This document shows positions 9,401 to 21,269 of a stretch of DNA of 64,000 nucleotides, in pieces. This stretch comes from Cedecea neteri (GTDB lineage: Bacteria; Pseudomonadota; Gammaproteobacteria; Enterobacterales; Enterobacteriaceae): positions 806,001 to 870,000 of the forward strand of contig NZ_CP009451.1 of assembly GCF_000757825.1 (NCBI RefSeq), written 5' to 3'. Position 1 is the first letter of the stretch; every line of letters starts with the position of its first letter. The position numbers were made by a program, and so were the translations under genes. The notes under the pieces are model-generated. The model searched no databases. It had not been told where the DNA came from and was given only the letters and a program-made list of their open reading frames with translations.

Positions 9401-9800
9401 CACCACTCCTGAGGACGCGCGAGATCCGCCCGCCCTGGCAATTGCTCTTTAAATTGAGCGGCACGCCGGACGGAGATTTCCGTTCTCAGCGGCCCGCTCA
9501 TCTGTTCTCTGTTTTGTTCGCCGGATCTTTGTCAGGCTCCAGTGTTATCGGCAGCCGCAGACGGTTGCTGTAGCCCTGGTTCTATTTTTGTGACAATGAT
9601 TTAGCGACTTTTTTGTCAGGAAGCAAAGCAAATTTCTTCCCCCAGGCGTCGGACGGCAAAAACTGCGGAGTCAGCTGCAATTTTCTTTGTAAGTTGCTGA
9701 AATTGAGTATTTAAAATGATTTGTGTTACCGGTCTGCCCGGCACTGAAGCGGCATCTTACAGATAAGGTGAGGTGTATCATCGGGGAAATAAGGCGATAA
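9401..9800. other. Intergenic region upstream of ves
   Basis: About 400 bases before ves and after the spy terminator. I find no convincing ORF, RNA gene or repeat. It presumably holds the ves promoter, but no clear -35/-10 pair stands out. Confidence 0.5.
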
Positions 9801-9802
9801 AA

Positions 9803-9860
9803 CGAGAAAACCGCCGGTCCTGTTCACAGCGTACATCGCTATTGTGAACAAGACCGGCGG
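9803..9860 (-). terminator. Long-stem terminator of spy
   Basis: An 18-bp stem with one mismatch joins 9860-9843 to 9828-9811 (arms with the core CCGCCGGTC), followed on the minus strand by a T-rich run. It lies just past the spy stop. Confidence 0.8.
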
Positions 9861-9881
9861 TCTTAATTTAGTTGCTCAGGC

Positions 9882-10367
9882 TTACTGAGCAGCTGGCATT
9901 TTACCTTCATGCGTAGGACGTTCTGTCAGACGCTTCTCAAAATTCGCATTAAACTGTTTTTTCTGATCCGGGGTCAGGATGTTGTAGATTTTGTTCTGGG
10001 TTTGCAGATGCGCCAGCATGCGCGTTTTGTTCTGCTCTGCCATTTTATCTACCTGCGCCTGAGCTTTAGCCTGGTCGAAGCTGTCGCTGGCAATCAGGTC
10101 GTGCATCGCCCGGCGTTCGTCAGCAGACGGGCGCTGCATTTTGCCGCGCTGCTCTTTCATGATGTCTTTGATTTGCTGTTTCTGCGCATCGGTCAGGTTC
10201 AGGTCTTTGAACATCATCTCATGCATCGGGCCGCGCATCATTTTATGGTGCATCATCGGCGCATCGGTTTTTGCATCAGCAGCCGGAGTCGCATCTGCAG
10301 CGTGGGCCAGGTTAGCGGCGCCCAGAGCCAGGGTGGAAGCGACGAACAGTGCAGTTAATTTACGCAT
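9882..10367 (-). CDS. spy: Periplasmic ATP-independent chaperone Spy
   Basis: A 161-residue protein, the same length as E. coli Spy, a cradle-shaped periplasmic chaperone made when proteins unfold in the envelope. It has a clear signal peptide (cleavage near LAHA) and two LTxxQ signatures (NLTDAQKQQI and LTPDQKKQF), with a methionine- and histidine-rich amino-terminal region. In E. coli it is controlled by BaeSR and CpxAR. It is monocistronic, with its own terminator, and lies upstream of the divergent-looking gap before the ast operon. Confidence 0.96.
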   Translation of the reverse strand: MRKLTALFVASTLALGAANLAHAADATPAADAKTDAPMMHHKMMRGPMHEMMFKDLNLTDAQKQQIKDIMKEQRGKMQRPSADERRAMHDLIASDSFDQAKAQAQVDKMAEQNKTRMLAHLQTQNKIYNILTPDQKKQFNANFEKRLTERPTHEGKMPAAQ

Positions 10368-10410
10368 ATTTTTTAACCTTCTCTTTTCATTAAATTGACG
10401 GCTCGCTTAA

Positions 10411-10453
10411 AACACGGTGCCGTGTTGACGAGAATGAGTTTACGAGCCTTATC
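10411..10453 (-). promoter_or_regulatory. spy leader hairpin and CpxR-like site
   Basis: AACACGG (10411-10417) and CCGTGTT (10420-10426) form a symmetric element with a 2-base centre. Next to it the minus strand reads GATAAGGCTCGTAAA (10453-10439), similar to the CpxR box GTAAA-N5-GTAAA with one degenerate half. Spy is a known Cpx target in E. coli; the site itself is a weak match. Confidence 0.35.
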
Positions 10454-10659
10454 GTCAAGGTGGCGGTGGCATTGGTAAATCATTGAAAGGGTATAAAACA
10501 ATAATGCGTCAATTATGGAGGAAATAAGAATTAAGGCTGGAAAGAGTGCAACAAAATATAACAACACGATGATTTAAAAGATAATATGGAGAGTGTACAG
10601 TAATCACTCTGGTGAAGGAACCCTGTTTCCAGGAATTGTCTGTAAATAAATGCACAACA

Positions 10660-10698
10660 CGAAATGATTAAGCAGCTCAATTATTAAGAGCTGCTTAA
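10660..10698 (-). terminator. Terminator of the ast operon
   Basis: Perfect 11-bp inverted repeat GAGCTGCTTAA (10688-10698) against TTAAGCAGCTC (10668-10678), a few bases beyond the astE stop. The following minus-strand sequence is only moderately T-rich. Confidence 0.65.
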
Positions 10699-10701
10699 AA
10701 T

Positions 10702-11667
10702 TTAAATGACTTCCAGCATTAATCCCGCCCGCAGCCCCAGCGCAACGTCCGGGTTGGGGAATAAAACGTACTCTTTTTCCCCCGCGACGACATAACGTTT
10801 GTCGCCATCTTCAGCCAGCAGAGTCCCCTTTGGAAATGCGGTAAAATTCTGCGTCTGCCCGGACATATGCAGCACAAACTTCTCTGACTGTCGGGTGATT
10901 TGCTGCGCCACCCGGTAGCGCAGCGGCTCGGCCTCCGTGGCGGGCGATTCTGCGCCGCTTAGCAAAGCTGAAATCGCCTCCTGGGTTACCGCAAACTGGC
11001 TCAAATCGTTCTGGCCAAACGGCTGCGCTTTTCCCAGCTCCAGCGTGCAGCTCAGGGCGCCAAAATGCTCGCTGCTGAAGTGGCTAAAAGTCCCGCCCGG
11101 TTTTTGATGGAACACCAGCGCCTGTAGCCCGGCACAGCCCAGCCACCTTAAAAACGTCTCGCTATATGGCAGAGGCCTCGCCGGAAGCACCCCAAACCGT
11201 GGATGATAAGAACTGCGAATCGCGGTGTGCATATCCAGGTGCCAGCGGGTTTGCTCTTCACTTCGCGACCAAAATTGCTCGAGGGCATGCTCAAGCCTTG
11301 CCGCTCGCTGTGTCTCAACGCTTTCCGGGAACTGCTGCCAGCGCCCGCCAAACATGCGGTTCATGTCGCTGTGGGTATAACGCTTACCGGCCCGCAGGGC
11401 CGCCGGATTACCGAAGATAATCATCGTGCGCCACTGCAGCGGCAACTGCCCCGCGATCAACCTGTCGGTCAACTGGCTGAGGATCTCCACCGGCGCCGTT
11501 TCGTTGCCGTGGATCCCGGCGGAAATCACCAGCGCCTTGCCCGTCGCCTCGTGCGGCGTCAGGGTCAGAATGCCCTCATCCCACCAGCGCCAGCTGAGGT
11601 GAACATTTTTGCCGGAAGTTTGTTCAGGCGCCTTGCCGGCCAGCGTCTGCGCCAGAAAATCCATCAT
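10702..11667 (-). CDS. astE: Succinylglutamate desuccinylase AstE
   Basis: A 321-residue zinc hydrolase (aspartoacylase/AstE family) for the last step of the arginine succinyltransferase pathway: N-succinylglutamate to succinate and glutamate. Zinc ligands His53 and Glu56 are in GIHGNETAP and His147 in [23 protein letters not shown] follows as in E. coli. It starts after GAGGAG; two adjacent ATGs (11667, 11664) are possible. It is the last gene of astCADBE and sits 10 bases after astB. Confidence 0.95.
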   Translation of the reverse strand: MMDFLAQTLAGKAPEQTSGKNVHLSWRWWDEGILTLTPHEATGKALVISAGIHGNETAPVEILSQLTDRLIAGQLPLQWRTMIIFGNPAALRAGKRYTHSDMNRMFGGRWQQFPESVETQRAARLEHALEQFWSRSEEQTRWHLDMHTAIRSSYHPRFGVLPARPLPYSETFLRWLGCAGLQALVFHQKPGGTFSHFSSEHFGALSCTLELGKAQPFGQNDLSQFAVTQEAISALLSGAESPATEAEPLRYRVAQQITRQSEKFVLHMSGQTQNFTAFPKGTLLAEDGDKRYVVAGEKEYVLFPNPDVALGLRAGLMLEVI

Positions 11668-11677
11668 TCTTTCTCCT

Positions 11678-15511
<3,834 letters not shown>

Positions 15512-15515
<4 letters not shown>

Positions 15516-16732
15516 GATGAGACTCCAGCGAGGAAGCGTTCACAGGCGCGTTCAAAGCGATCCAGACCGAGCTGAACTTCCGCCTCGCTGACGATGAGCG
15601 CAGGCGCAAAACGCAGCACGTTAGCCCCGGCAATCAGCATCATCAGACCTTCCTGCGCGGCGGCCTGCAGAATAAGTTTAGCTTTACCTGCATGTTCCGG
15701 GCGCAACGCACAGCCGATGAGCAGCCCTAAGCCACGAACTTCGCTGAACAGCTGATGTTTCTGGTTGATGTGGTTCAGGCGCTCAACGAACCAGTCATGG
15801 CGCTGCTTCACGCCGTTCAGGACTTCTGGCGTATTGATAATTTCCAGCACTCGCCCGGCAACCGCTGAGGCCAGCGGGTTACCGCCGTAGGTAGTGCCGT
15901 GGGTGCCGACAACCATCACTTTGGCAAAGCGATCGGTGGTCAGCAGCGCGCCGATAGGGAAGCCACCGCCCAGCGCTTTGGCCGTAGAAAGAACGTCCGG
16001 CGTCACGCCATAGTGCATATAGGCATACAGCGAGCCGGTGCGGCCCACGCCGGTTTGCACTTCATCAAAAATCAGCACCGCGTTGTGTTTGTCACACAGC
16101 TCGCGCAGCCCCTGCAGGAATTCAGGCGTGGCGGGCACTACGCCGCCTTCACCTTGCATAGGCTCAACAATGACCGCGCAGGTTTCATCGTTGATCAGCT
16201 CACGGGCGGACGGCAAATCGTTAAATACCGCGTGGTTGATTTGCGGAGGCAGCGGCGCAAAATCCTGGGAATAGGCAGGCTGGCCACCGGCCGTGACGGT
16301 AAACAGCGTACGGCCGTGAAACGCATTCTTGAACGCTACAATACCGCTTTTCTGCGTGCCAAAATTATCATGAGCGTATTTACGCGCCAGCTTCAGCGCG
16401 GCTTCGTTTGCTTCTGCGCCCGAGTTACAGAAGAACACTTTCTCGGCAAAGGTGGCGTCAATCAGCTGCTTTGCCAGCTTCAGCACCGGCTCGTTGGTGT
16501 AGCCGTTACCGGTATGCCAAAATTTTGCAGCCTGCTCTTCCAGCGCTTTGCGCATTTCAGGATGGGCGTGCCCCAGAGCGTTAACCGCGATGCCGCCGGC
16601 AAAGTCGATATAGTCTTTTCCCTGCTGGTCCCACAGGGTGGAACCCTCGCCGCGAACCGGAATAAAAGGCGCAGGGGCATAAACCGGCATCATCCATTCG
16701 TCGAAATGTTGGCGTGTAATTGACTGCGACAT
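15512..16732 (-). CDS. astC: Succinylornithine transaminase AstC
   Basis: A 406-residue class III PLP-dependent aminotransferase, the E. coli length, converting N2-succinylornithine and 2-oxoglutarate to succinylglutamate semialdehyde and glutamate; it can also act on N-acetylornithine. PLP lysine is Lys252 in [13 protein letters not shown]; other marks are [15 protein letters not shown] and [19 protein letters not shown] precedes the ATG. It is the first gene of astCADBE, behind a sigma-54 promoter. Confidence 0.97.
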
Positions 16733-16804
16733 AGTGACCCCTCACGGTAAACAAAAAGTTTATTAAATGTTAAATAATTGAGTGTTTGCGCTGTAAATGT
16801 AGAT

Positions 16805-16820
16805 TGCAGACATCGTGCCA
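16805..16820 (-). promoter_or_regulatory. Sigma-54 promoter of astCADBE
   Basis: On the minus strand TGGCAC-GATGT-CTGCA fits the sigma-54 pattern TGGCAC-N5-TTGCA with the invariant GG and GC correctly spaced. Transcription would start near 16794, about 60 bases before the astC ATG. This agrees with nitrogen control of ast in E. coli. Confidence 0.8.
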
Positions 16821-16885
16821 GCCAGCGATAAAAATGCATAAACCGGTGAGGGAAACGAAAAATCAATAACTTAAAAACACCCCTC

Positions 16886-16913
16886 ATTCACTAAAAGTGA
16901 ATAATAAGTGCAT
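16886..16913 (-). promoter_or_regulatory. ArgR (ARG box) junction upstream of astC
   Basis: ATTCACT-AAA-AGTGAAT (16886-16902) is exactly what the junction of two tandem ARG boxes separated by 3 bp should look like: the inner halves are perfect and the outer halves degenerate. ArgR acts as an activator of astC in E. coli. The outer halves make this a candidate only. Confidence 0.5.
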
Positions 16914-17039
16914 AGTTTTAACGTAGCGCCTGATTCGCGACACGAAAACAAGAAATATTATGCAGTGGTAAAATATAATGCTGGAATTGTGATCGCCTTC
17001 GGGATTTGCCTGCCGTTTTCGCCCCCTTTTTGCGCATTG

Positions 17040-17056
17040 AGATCAATTTTGGTGCA
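17040..17056. promoter_or_regulatory. NtrC-like site between astC and xthA
   Basis: AGATCAATTTTGGTGCA has a perfect right half (TTGGTGCA) of the NtrC consensus and a weak left half. It would act about 250 bases upstream of the astC start point. The whole 16733-17176 gap otherwise shows no gene. Confidence 0.4.
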
Positions 17057-17176
17057 AATGTTGCTTTATTTCTGCCCGTCAGGCGCGCCTATGGCAGCGA
17101 TTAGCTTCGGCGCAGCAACCTGCGCCGTTTTCTGCTACCATCCTGCAACAATTAACCTGACAACCTGGCAGCGACT

Positions 17177-17983
17177 ATGAAATTTGTCTCTTTTAATATC
17201 AACGGCCTGCGCGCCCGTCCTCACCAGCTGGAAGCCATCGTAGAACAGCATCAGCCGGACGTTATCGGTCTGCAGGAAACCAAAGTGCATGACGATATGT
17301 TCCCGCTCGAAGATGTGGCGAAACTCGGCTATCACGTGTTTTATCACGGCCAGAAGGGCCACTACGGCGTGGCGCTGCTGACCAAAGAGAAGCCGATTAC
17401 GGTACGTAAGGGCTTCCCTGGCGACGACGAAGACGCCCAGCGCCGCATTATCATGGCGGAAATCCCTTCGGAGTTCGGCAACCTCACGGTGATCAACGGC
17501 TACTTCCCGCAGGGCGAAAGCCGCGATCATGAAACCAAGTTCCCGGCTAAAACCAAGTTTTACCAGGATCTGCAGGACTTCCTGCAGGGTGAGCTGCGCC
17601 CGGAAAACCCGGTACTGATCATGGGTGACATGAACATCAGCCCGACCGATCTGGACATCGGCATTGGGGAAGAAAACCGCAAGCGCTGGCTGCGTACCGG
17701 GAAATGCTCGTTCCTGCCGGAAGAGCGCGAATGGATGGCTCGCCTGCTCGGCTGGGGCCTGGTAGACACCTGGCGCCACGCCAACCCTGAAGCGCAGGAC
17801 AAATTCTCGTGGTTTGACTACCGTTCAAAAGGCTTCGACGATAACCGCGGCCTGCGTATAGATCTGCTGCTGGCAAGCCAGGGGCTGGCGCCGCACTGCG
17901 TGGCAACAGGGATCGACTATGAGATCCGCGGCATGGAAAAACCGTCCGACCACGCACCTGTTTGGGCGCAGTTTAAGCGCTAA
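17177..17983 (+). CDS. xthA: Exodeoxyribonuclease III XthA
   Basis: A 268-residue enzyme, the same length as E. coli XthA, the major AP endonuclease and 3'-phosphatase in base excision repair. The metal ligand Glu34 is in LQETKV; the catalytic segments [13 protein letters not shown] and [10 protein letters not shown] (terminal Asp-His) are intact. It starts at the ATG 17177. It is divergent from the ast operon, as in E. coli. Confidence 0.97.
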   Translation: MKFVSFNINGLRARPHQLEAIVEQHQPDVIGLQETKVHDDMFPLEDVAKLGYHVFYHGQKGHYGVALLTKEKPITVRKGFPGDDEDAQRRIIMAEIPSEFGNLTVINGYFPQGESRDHETKFPAKTKFYQDLQDFLQGELRPENPVLIMGDMNISPTDLDIGIGEENRKRWLRTGKCSFLPEEREWMARLLGWGLVDTWRHANPEAQDKFSWFDYRSKGFDDNRGLRIDLLLASQGLAPHCVATGIDYEIRGMEKPSDHAPVWAQFKR

Positions 17984-18061
17984 GAGAAATACTGAAGGTC
18001 GACATATCTTCAGAAAAGGACGGCGAGATGCGGTTTTTCCCCCTGACGAGGAGCAAACAGA

Positions 18062-18730
18062 ATGCGTAAGATCCTGTTTTTGCTGCTGGCCACGCTGGTC
18101 ATCTCGCTGTTAGTCCTGCTGCCGCCGGGCACCCTTAGCCTGGCGACGCTGCAGAAATACCATGCCCAGCTCTCGCTCTGGCACGCCGAGCGCCCGCTGC
18201 AGGTAATGGGGGCTTTTTTCATCGGCTATTTCCTGATTTCCGCCCTTTCTATTCCCGGCACGCGCATCATGACGCTGATGGGCGGCGCGCTGTTTGGGCT
18301 GATTGAAGGCACCGTTCTGGTCGCTACCGCGGCCGCCAGTGGCGCAACTGTGGCGATGCTGCTCAGCCGCTATCTGCTGCACGACTGGGTGCAGCGGCGC
18401 TTTGCCGCGAGAATGGCGAAGATTAACGAAAGCATTAAGAACAATATTACGCAGTGCCTGTTTGCCCTGCGCCTTGTGCCCGTATTGCCCTTCTCCATCA
18501 TCAACCTGCTAATGGGCCTGACGTCCATTTCCACCCTTCGTTTTGCGGTGATAACGCTACTCGGCCTGCTGCCGTCCATCGTGCTGTACATCAGCACCGG
18601 CCGCCAGCTTAGCCAGATAGAAAGCCTGCGGGACATTATTTCTCCCGCCATGCTGCTGCTGTTTGCGCTGATTGGCCTGCTGCCGCTGGTTTCCCACTGG
18701 CTGATAAAAAGAGCCCGGCTCAAAAACTAA
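18062..18730 (+). CDS. ydjX: YdjX/YdjZ-type TVP38/TMEM64 (VTT domain) inner-membrane protein, copy 1
   Basis: A 222-residue membrane protein of the TVP38/TMEM64 family (SNARE-associated/DedA-like). The family core is IPGTRIMTLMGGALFGL and ALRLVPVLPFSIINLLMGLT. GAGGAG precedes the ATG. It occupies the ydjX slot after xthA, but by eye it is closer to the second copy at 19398 than I would expect for true ydjX versus ydjZ, so a duplication is likely. The transported or acted-on molecule is unknown; relatives act in lipid scrambling or small-molecule transport. Confidence 0.8.
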   Translation: MRKILFLLLATLVISLLVLLPPGTLSLATLQKYHAQLSLWHAERPLQVMGAFFIGYFLISALSIPGTRIMTLMGGALFGLIEGTVLVATAAASGATVAMLLSRYLLHDWVQRRFAARMAKINESIKNNITQCLFALRLVPVLPFSIINLLMGLTSISTLRFAVITLLGLLPSIVLYISTGRQLSQIESLRDIISPAMLLLFALIGLLPLVSHWLIKRARLKN

Positions 18731-18756
18731 ACGCCCCCGGCGAGCGAAGGCGTTTT
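18729..18756. terminator. Bidirectional terminator between copy 1 and ohr
   Basis: AAACGCC (18729-18735) pairs with GGCGTTT (18749-18755), with a GC-rich interior. Short T runs occur on both sides. It is located between convergent genes, 5 bases before the ohr stop codon. Confidence 0.65.
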
Positions 18757-18760
18757 GTCA

Positions 18761-19189
18761 TTACCCTTGCGAAAGCAACGTCACCTCGATATTGCCGGTA
18801 ATCGCCCGCGAATAGGGGCAGGTTGCATGGGCCGCTGCCAGTAAAGTTTCGCGCTGGGCTTCGCTTATCCCCGGCAGCTTAACGTTGAGCGTGACGGCGA
18901 GAGCAAAGTGGCTGTCGTTATCCACTTTACCCAGCGAGACGCTGGCCTCGACAGCGGTCTCCTTCGGCACACGGATCGCCAGTTTTTTCCCCGCCAGACC
19001 TATCGCGCCCATAAAACAGGCCGAATAGCCGACGGCAAAAAGCTGCTCCGGGTTGGTGCCTGGTTTCCCGGAGCCCGGCGTGCTGAGCTGCACGTCCAGG
19101 CTGCCGTCGTCCGAACGCCCGTGCCCGCCGCGGGCACCAACGGTGGTGGTATGGGCGGTATACAGCACTTTTTCGAGTCTGGCGGTCAT
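18761..19189 (-). CDS. ohr: Organic hydroperoxide reductase Ohr (OsmC/Ohr family)
   Basis: A 142-residue thiol peroxidase that reduces organic and fatty-acid hydroperoxides. The two redox cysteines are Cys58 in VGYSACFMGA and Cys124 in THATCPYSRA-like context (AHATCPYSRAI). The amino-terminal YTAHTTTVGARGGHGRSDDG and the GTNPEQLF motif place it in the Ohr rather than the OsmC branch. GAGGAATC precedes the ATG. It replaces ydjY of E. coli and lies on the opposite strand between two related membrane genes. No adjacent ohrR repressor is seen. Confidence 0.92.
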   Translation of the reverse strand: MTARLEKVLYTAHTTTVGARGGHGRSDDGSLDVQLSTPGSGKPGTNPEQLFAVGYSACFMGAIGLAGKKLAIRVPKETAVEASVSLGKVDNDSHFALAVTLNVKLPGISEAQRETLLAAAHATCPYSRAITGNIEVTLLSQG

Positions 19190-19397
19190 GGTGATTCCTC
19201 AATCGTGGGTGGCAAGAGCCGCCATTTAACCGCCGCCGTGTATCTGCCATGTGTCCAGCTTCGGGCCAAAATGTATAAGCCTGTATCCACTTCATGACCT
19301 GGCTCAAGCACGCTGTCACTGCCCCTCCGCTATACTCCACGCCTTTACGGAAGTGGGATCGACATGACGATGGGCAAGCAAAAGAAAAGGATTACGC

Positions 19398-20060
19398 GTG
19401 CGTAAGATAATCTTCGCCCTGCTGGTGATAGCCGTGGCGCTCTTTCTTTTCCTGCTGCCACCGGGAACCCTGAGCCTGCAGGCGCTTCAGCATTCTCAGG
19501 CACAGCTTGTTCACTGGCACGCACAGCATCCCATGTTGGCGGCAGGCGCTTTTTTCTTCTGCTATTTTCTTACTGCGGCTTTTTCCATTCCGGGTGCCAC
19601 ATTGCTGACGCTGTTGGGCGGCGCGATGTTTGGTCTTGTGCAGGGCACGCTGCTGGTTGCTGTCGCTGCCACCGGAGGCGCCACTGTGGCCATGCTCATC
19701 AGCCGTTATCTGCTTCGGGACTGGGTGCAGCGCCGCTTCTCGCGCATGATGGAGAAGGTGAACCAGGGCGTACAGCGAGACGGCGGTCATTACCTTTTTG
19801 CCCTGCGGCTCGCGCCGGTCTTCCCGTTCGTGCTGGTGAATTTATTAATGGGGCTGACGCCGATGGGCGTGGTTCGCTATGCCGTAATTAGCCTGTTGGG
19901 CATGCTGCCCGCCATCGTGGTGTACATCAACACCGGCAGGCAGTTGAGCCAGCTGCAAAGCCTGAGCGATATTCTCTCGCCCGGCATGATGCTGATGTTT
20001 GCCCTGCTGGGGCTGCTGCCGCTGGCCTCGCGCTGGCTGGTCAGGCTCACCGCTAAATAA
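19398..20060 (+). CDS. ydjZ: YdjZ-type TVP38/TMEM64 (VTT domain) inner-membrane protein, copy 2
   Basis: A 220-residue membrane protein with the same segment order as the 18062 gene: FLLPPGTLSLQALQ, IPGATLLTLLGGAMFGL, RYLLRDWVQRRF, APVFPFVLVNLLMGLT and TGRQLSQLQSLSDI. The start is GTG at 19398, six bases after AAGGA. It is followed 18 bases later by ynjB, so it probably heads the ydjZ-ynjBCD transcription unit, as in E. coli. Its physiological role is unknown. Confidence 0.82.
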   Translation: MRKIIFALLVIAVALFLFLLPPGTLSLQALQHSQAQLVHWHAQHPMLAAGAFFFCYFLTAAFSIPGATLLTLLGGAMFGLVQGTLLVAVAATGGATVAMLISRYLLRDWVQRRFSRMMEKVNQGVQRDGGHYLFALRLAPVFPFVLVNLLMGLTPMGVVRYAVISLLGMLPAIVVYINTGRQLSQLQSLSDILSPGMMLMFALLGLLPLASRWLVRLTAK

Positions 20061-20078
20061 CGTTTTAAGGACACTCTC

Positions 20079-21269
20079 TTGCAACGCTTTATTCCTGGTA
20101 TGCGGGCGCTGATGTTTGCCCTGTCACTGGTCGGCTTTAGCGCCGTCTCACAAGCCCAAAGCTGGCAGGAGATTCGCCAGCAGGCGAACGGCCAGACGGT
20201 TTACTTCAACGCCTGGGGCGGCGATCCAGCCGTCAACGCATACCTTGCCTGGGTCAGCCAGGAGGTAAAAAACCACTACGGCGTGACGCTCAAGCTTGTG
20301 AAGCTGGCGGACGCAGCCGATGCGGTCAGGCGTATTCAAAACGAAGCGGCGGCGGGCAGAAAAAATGGCGGCTCCGTAGACCTGCTTTGGGTCAACGGCG
20401 AAAACTTTAGCGTGCTCAAGCAGGTGGGTTTACTCAGCGAAAGTTGGGCCGAAAGCCTGCCAAACTGGCGGTATGTCGACCTTAATAAACCGGTGCGCGA
20501 GGATTTTTCGGTGCCGGTTAACGGCGCGGAAGCGCCCTGGGGGAGCGCGCAGCTGATGTTTATCGGCGATAAGCAACGCACGCCCGAGTTCCCGCAGAAT
20601 GCACAGCAGCTACTGGAGTTCGCCAGGGCTAATCCCGGCAAGCTCAGCTACCCGCGCCCGCCGGATTTTACCGGCACGGCGTTTCTGGAGCAGTTGCTGA
20701 TTGTGCTGACCGAACGGCCGGAGGCGTTGAAAATCGCGCCTAACCCGGCGAGCTTTGAACAGGTTACCGCCCCGCTCTGGCGCTATCTCGACCAGCTGCA
20801 GCCTTACCTTTGGCAGAAAGGAAAAGCCTTCCCGCCGACGCCAGCGAGAATGGATCGCATGCTGGCCGACGGCGAGCTGTTAGTTTCCATGACGTTCAAT
20901 CCGGCGCACGTGGACAATCTGATTGCCCGCCGCCAGCTTCCTGCGTCGGCAGTCTCCTTTGGCTTCCGGGAAGGTATGCTGGGTAACGTGCATTTTGTGG
21001 CTATCCCGGCGAACAGCAGCGCCAAAGCCGGTGCGCAGGTGGTAGCCAACTTCCTGATATCCCCGGCAGCGCAAATTCGCAAAGCTGACCCGGCGGTATG
21101 GGGAGATGCAAGCGTGCTGAACGGCGATGCGCTGCCCCAGCGTCAAAAAGTACAGCTGCAGGAACTGATGCCCAAAAGTCAGCGCCCGGTACCCTTCCTT
21201 GCCGAACCGCACGCCGCCTGGGTCACCGCCATTGAACAAGCCTGGCTGCAACGCTACGGATCCCGATGA
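20079..21269 (+). CDS. ynjB: YnjB, ABC transporter periplasmic binding protein
   Basis: A 396-residue solute-binding protein with a signal peptide ending near VSQAQS and the family start VYFNAWGGDPAVNAYL, typical of iron/thiamine/spermidine-type binding proteins fused to the YnjBCD system. The best start is a TTG at 20079, seven bases after AAGGA; an ATG at 20100 would give a shorter signal peptide without a ribosome site. The substrate of YnjBCD is not established. The next gene overlaps it by four bases. Confidence 0.88.
   Translation: MQRFIPGMRALMFALSLVGFSAVSQAQSWQEIRQQANGQTVYFNAWGGDPAVNAYLAWVSQEVKNHYGVTLKLVKLADAADAVRRIQNEAAAGRKNGGSVDLLWVNGENFSVLKQVGLLSESWAESLPNWRYVDLNKPVREDFSVPVNGAEAPWGSAQLMFIGDKQRTPEFPQNAQQLLEFARANPGKLSYPRPPDFTGTAFLEQLLIVLTERPEALKIAPNPASFEQVTAPLWRYLDQLQPYLWQKGKAFPPTPARMDRMLADGELLVSMTFNPAHVDNLIARRQLPASAVSFGFREGMLGNVHFVAIPANSSAKAGAQVVANFLISPAAQIRKADPAVWGDASVLNGDALPQRQKVQLQELMPKSQRPVPFLAEPHAAWVTAIEQAWLQRYGSR

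Noticed and set aside
10373..10567. A 64-codon minus-strand frame upstream of spy with a hydrophobic start
   Set aside because: It occupies the spy promoter and leader, has no ribosome site and ends just before spy; chance AT-rich frame.
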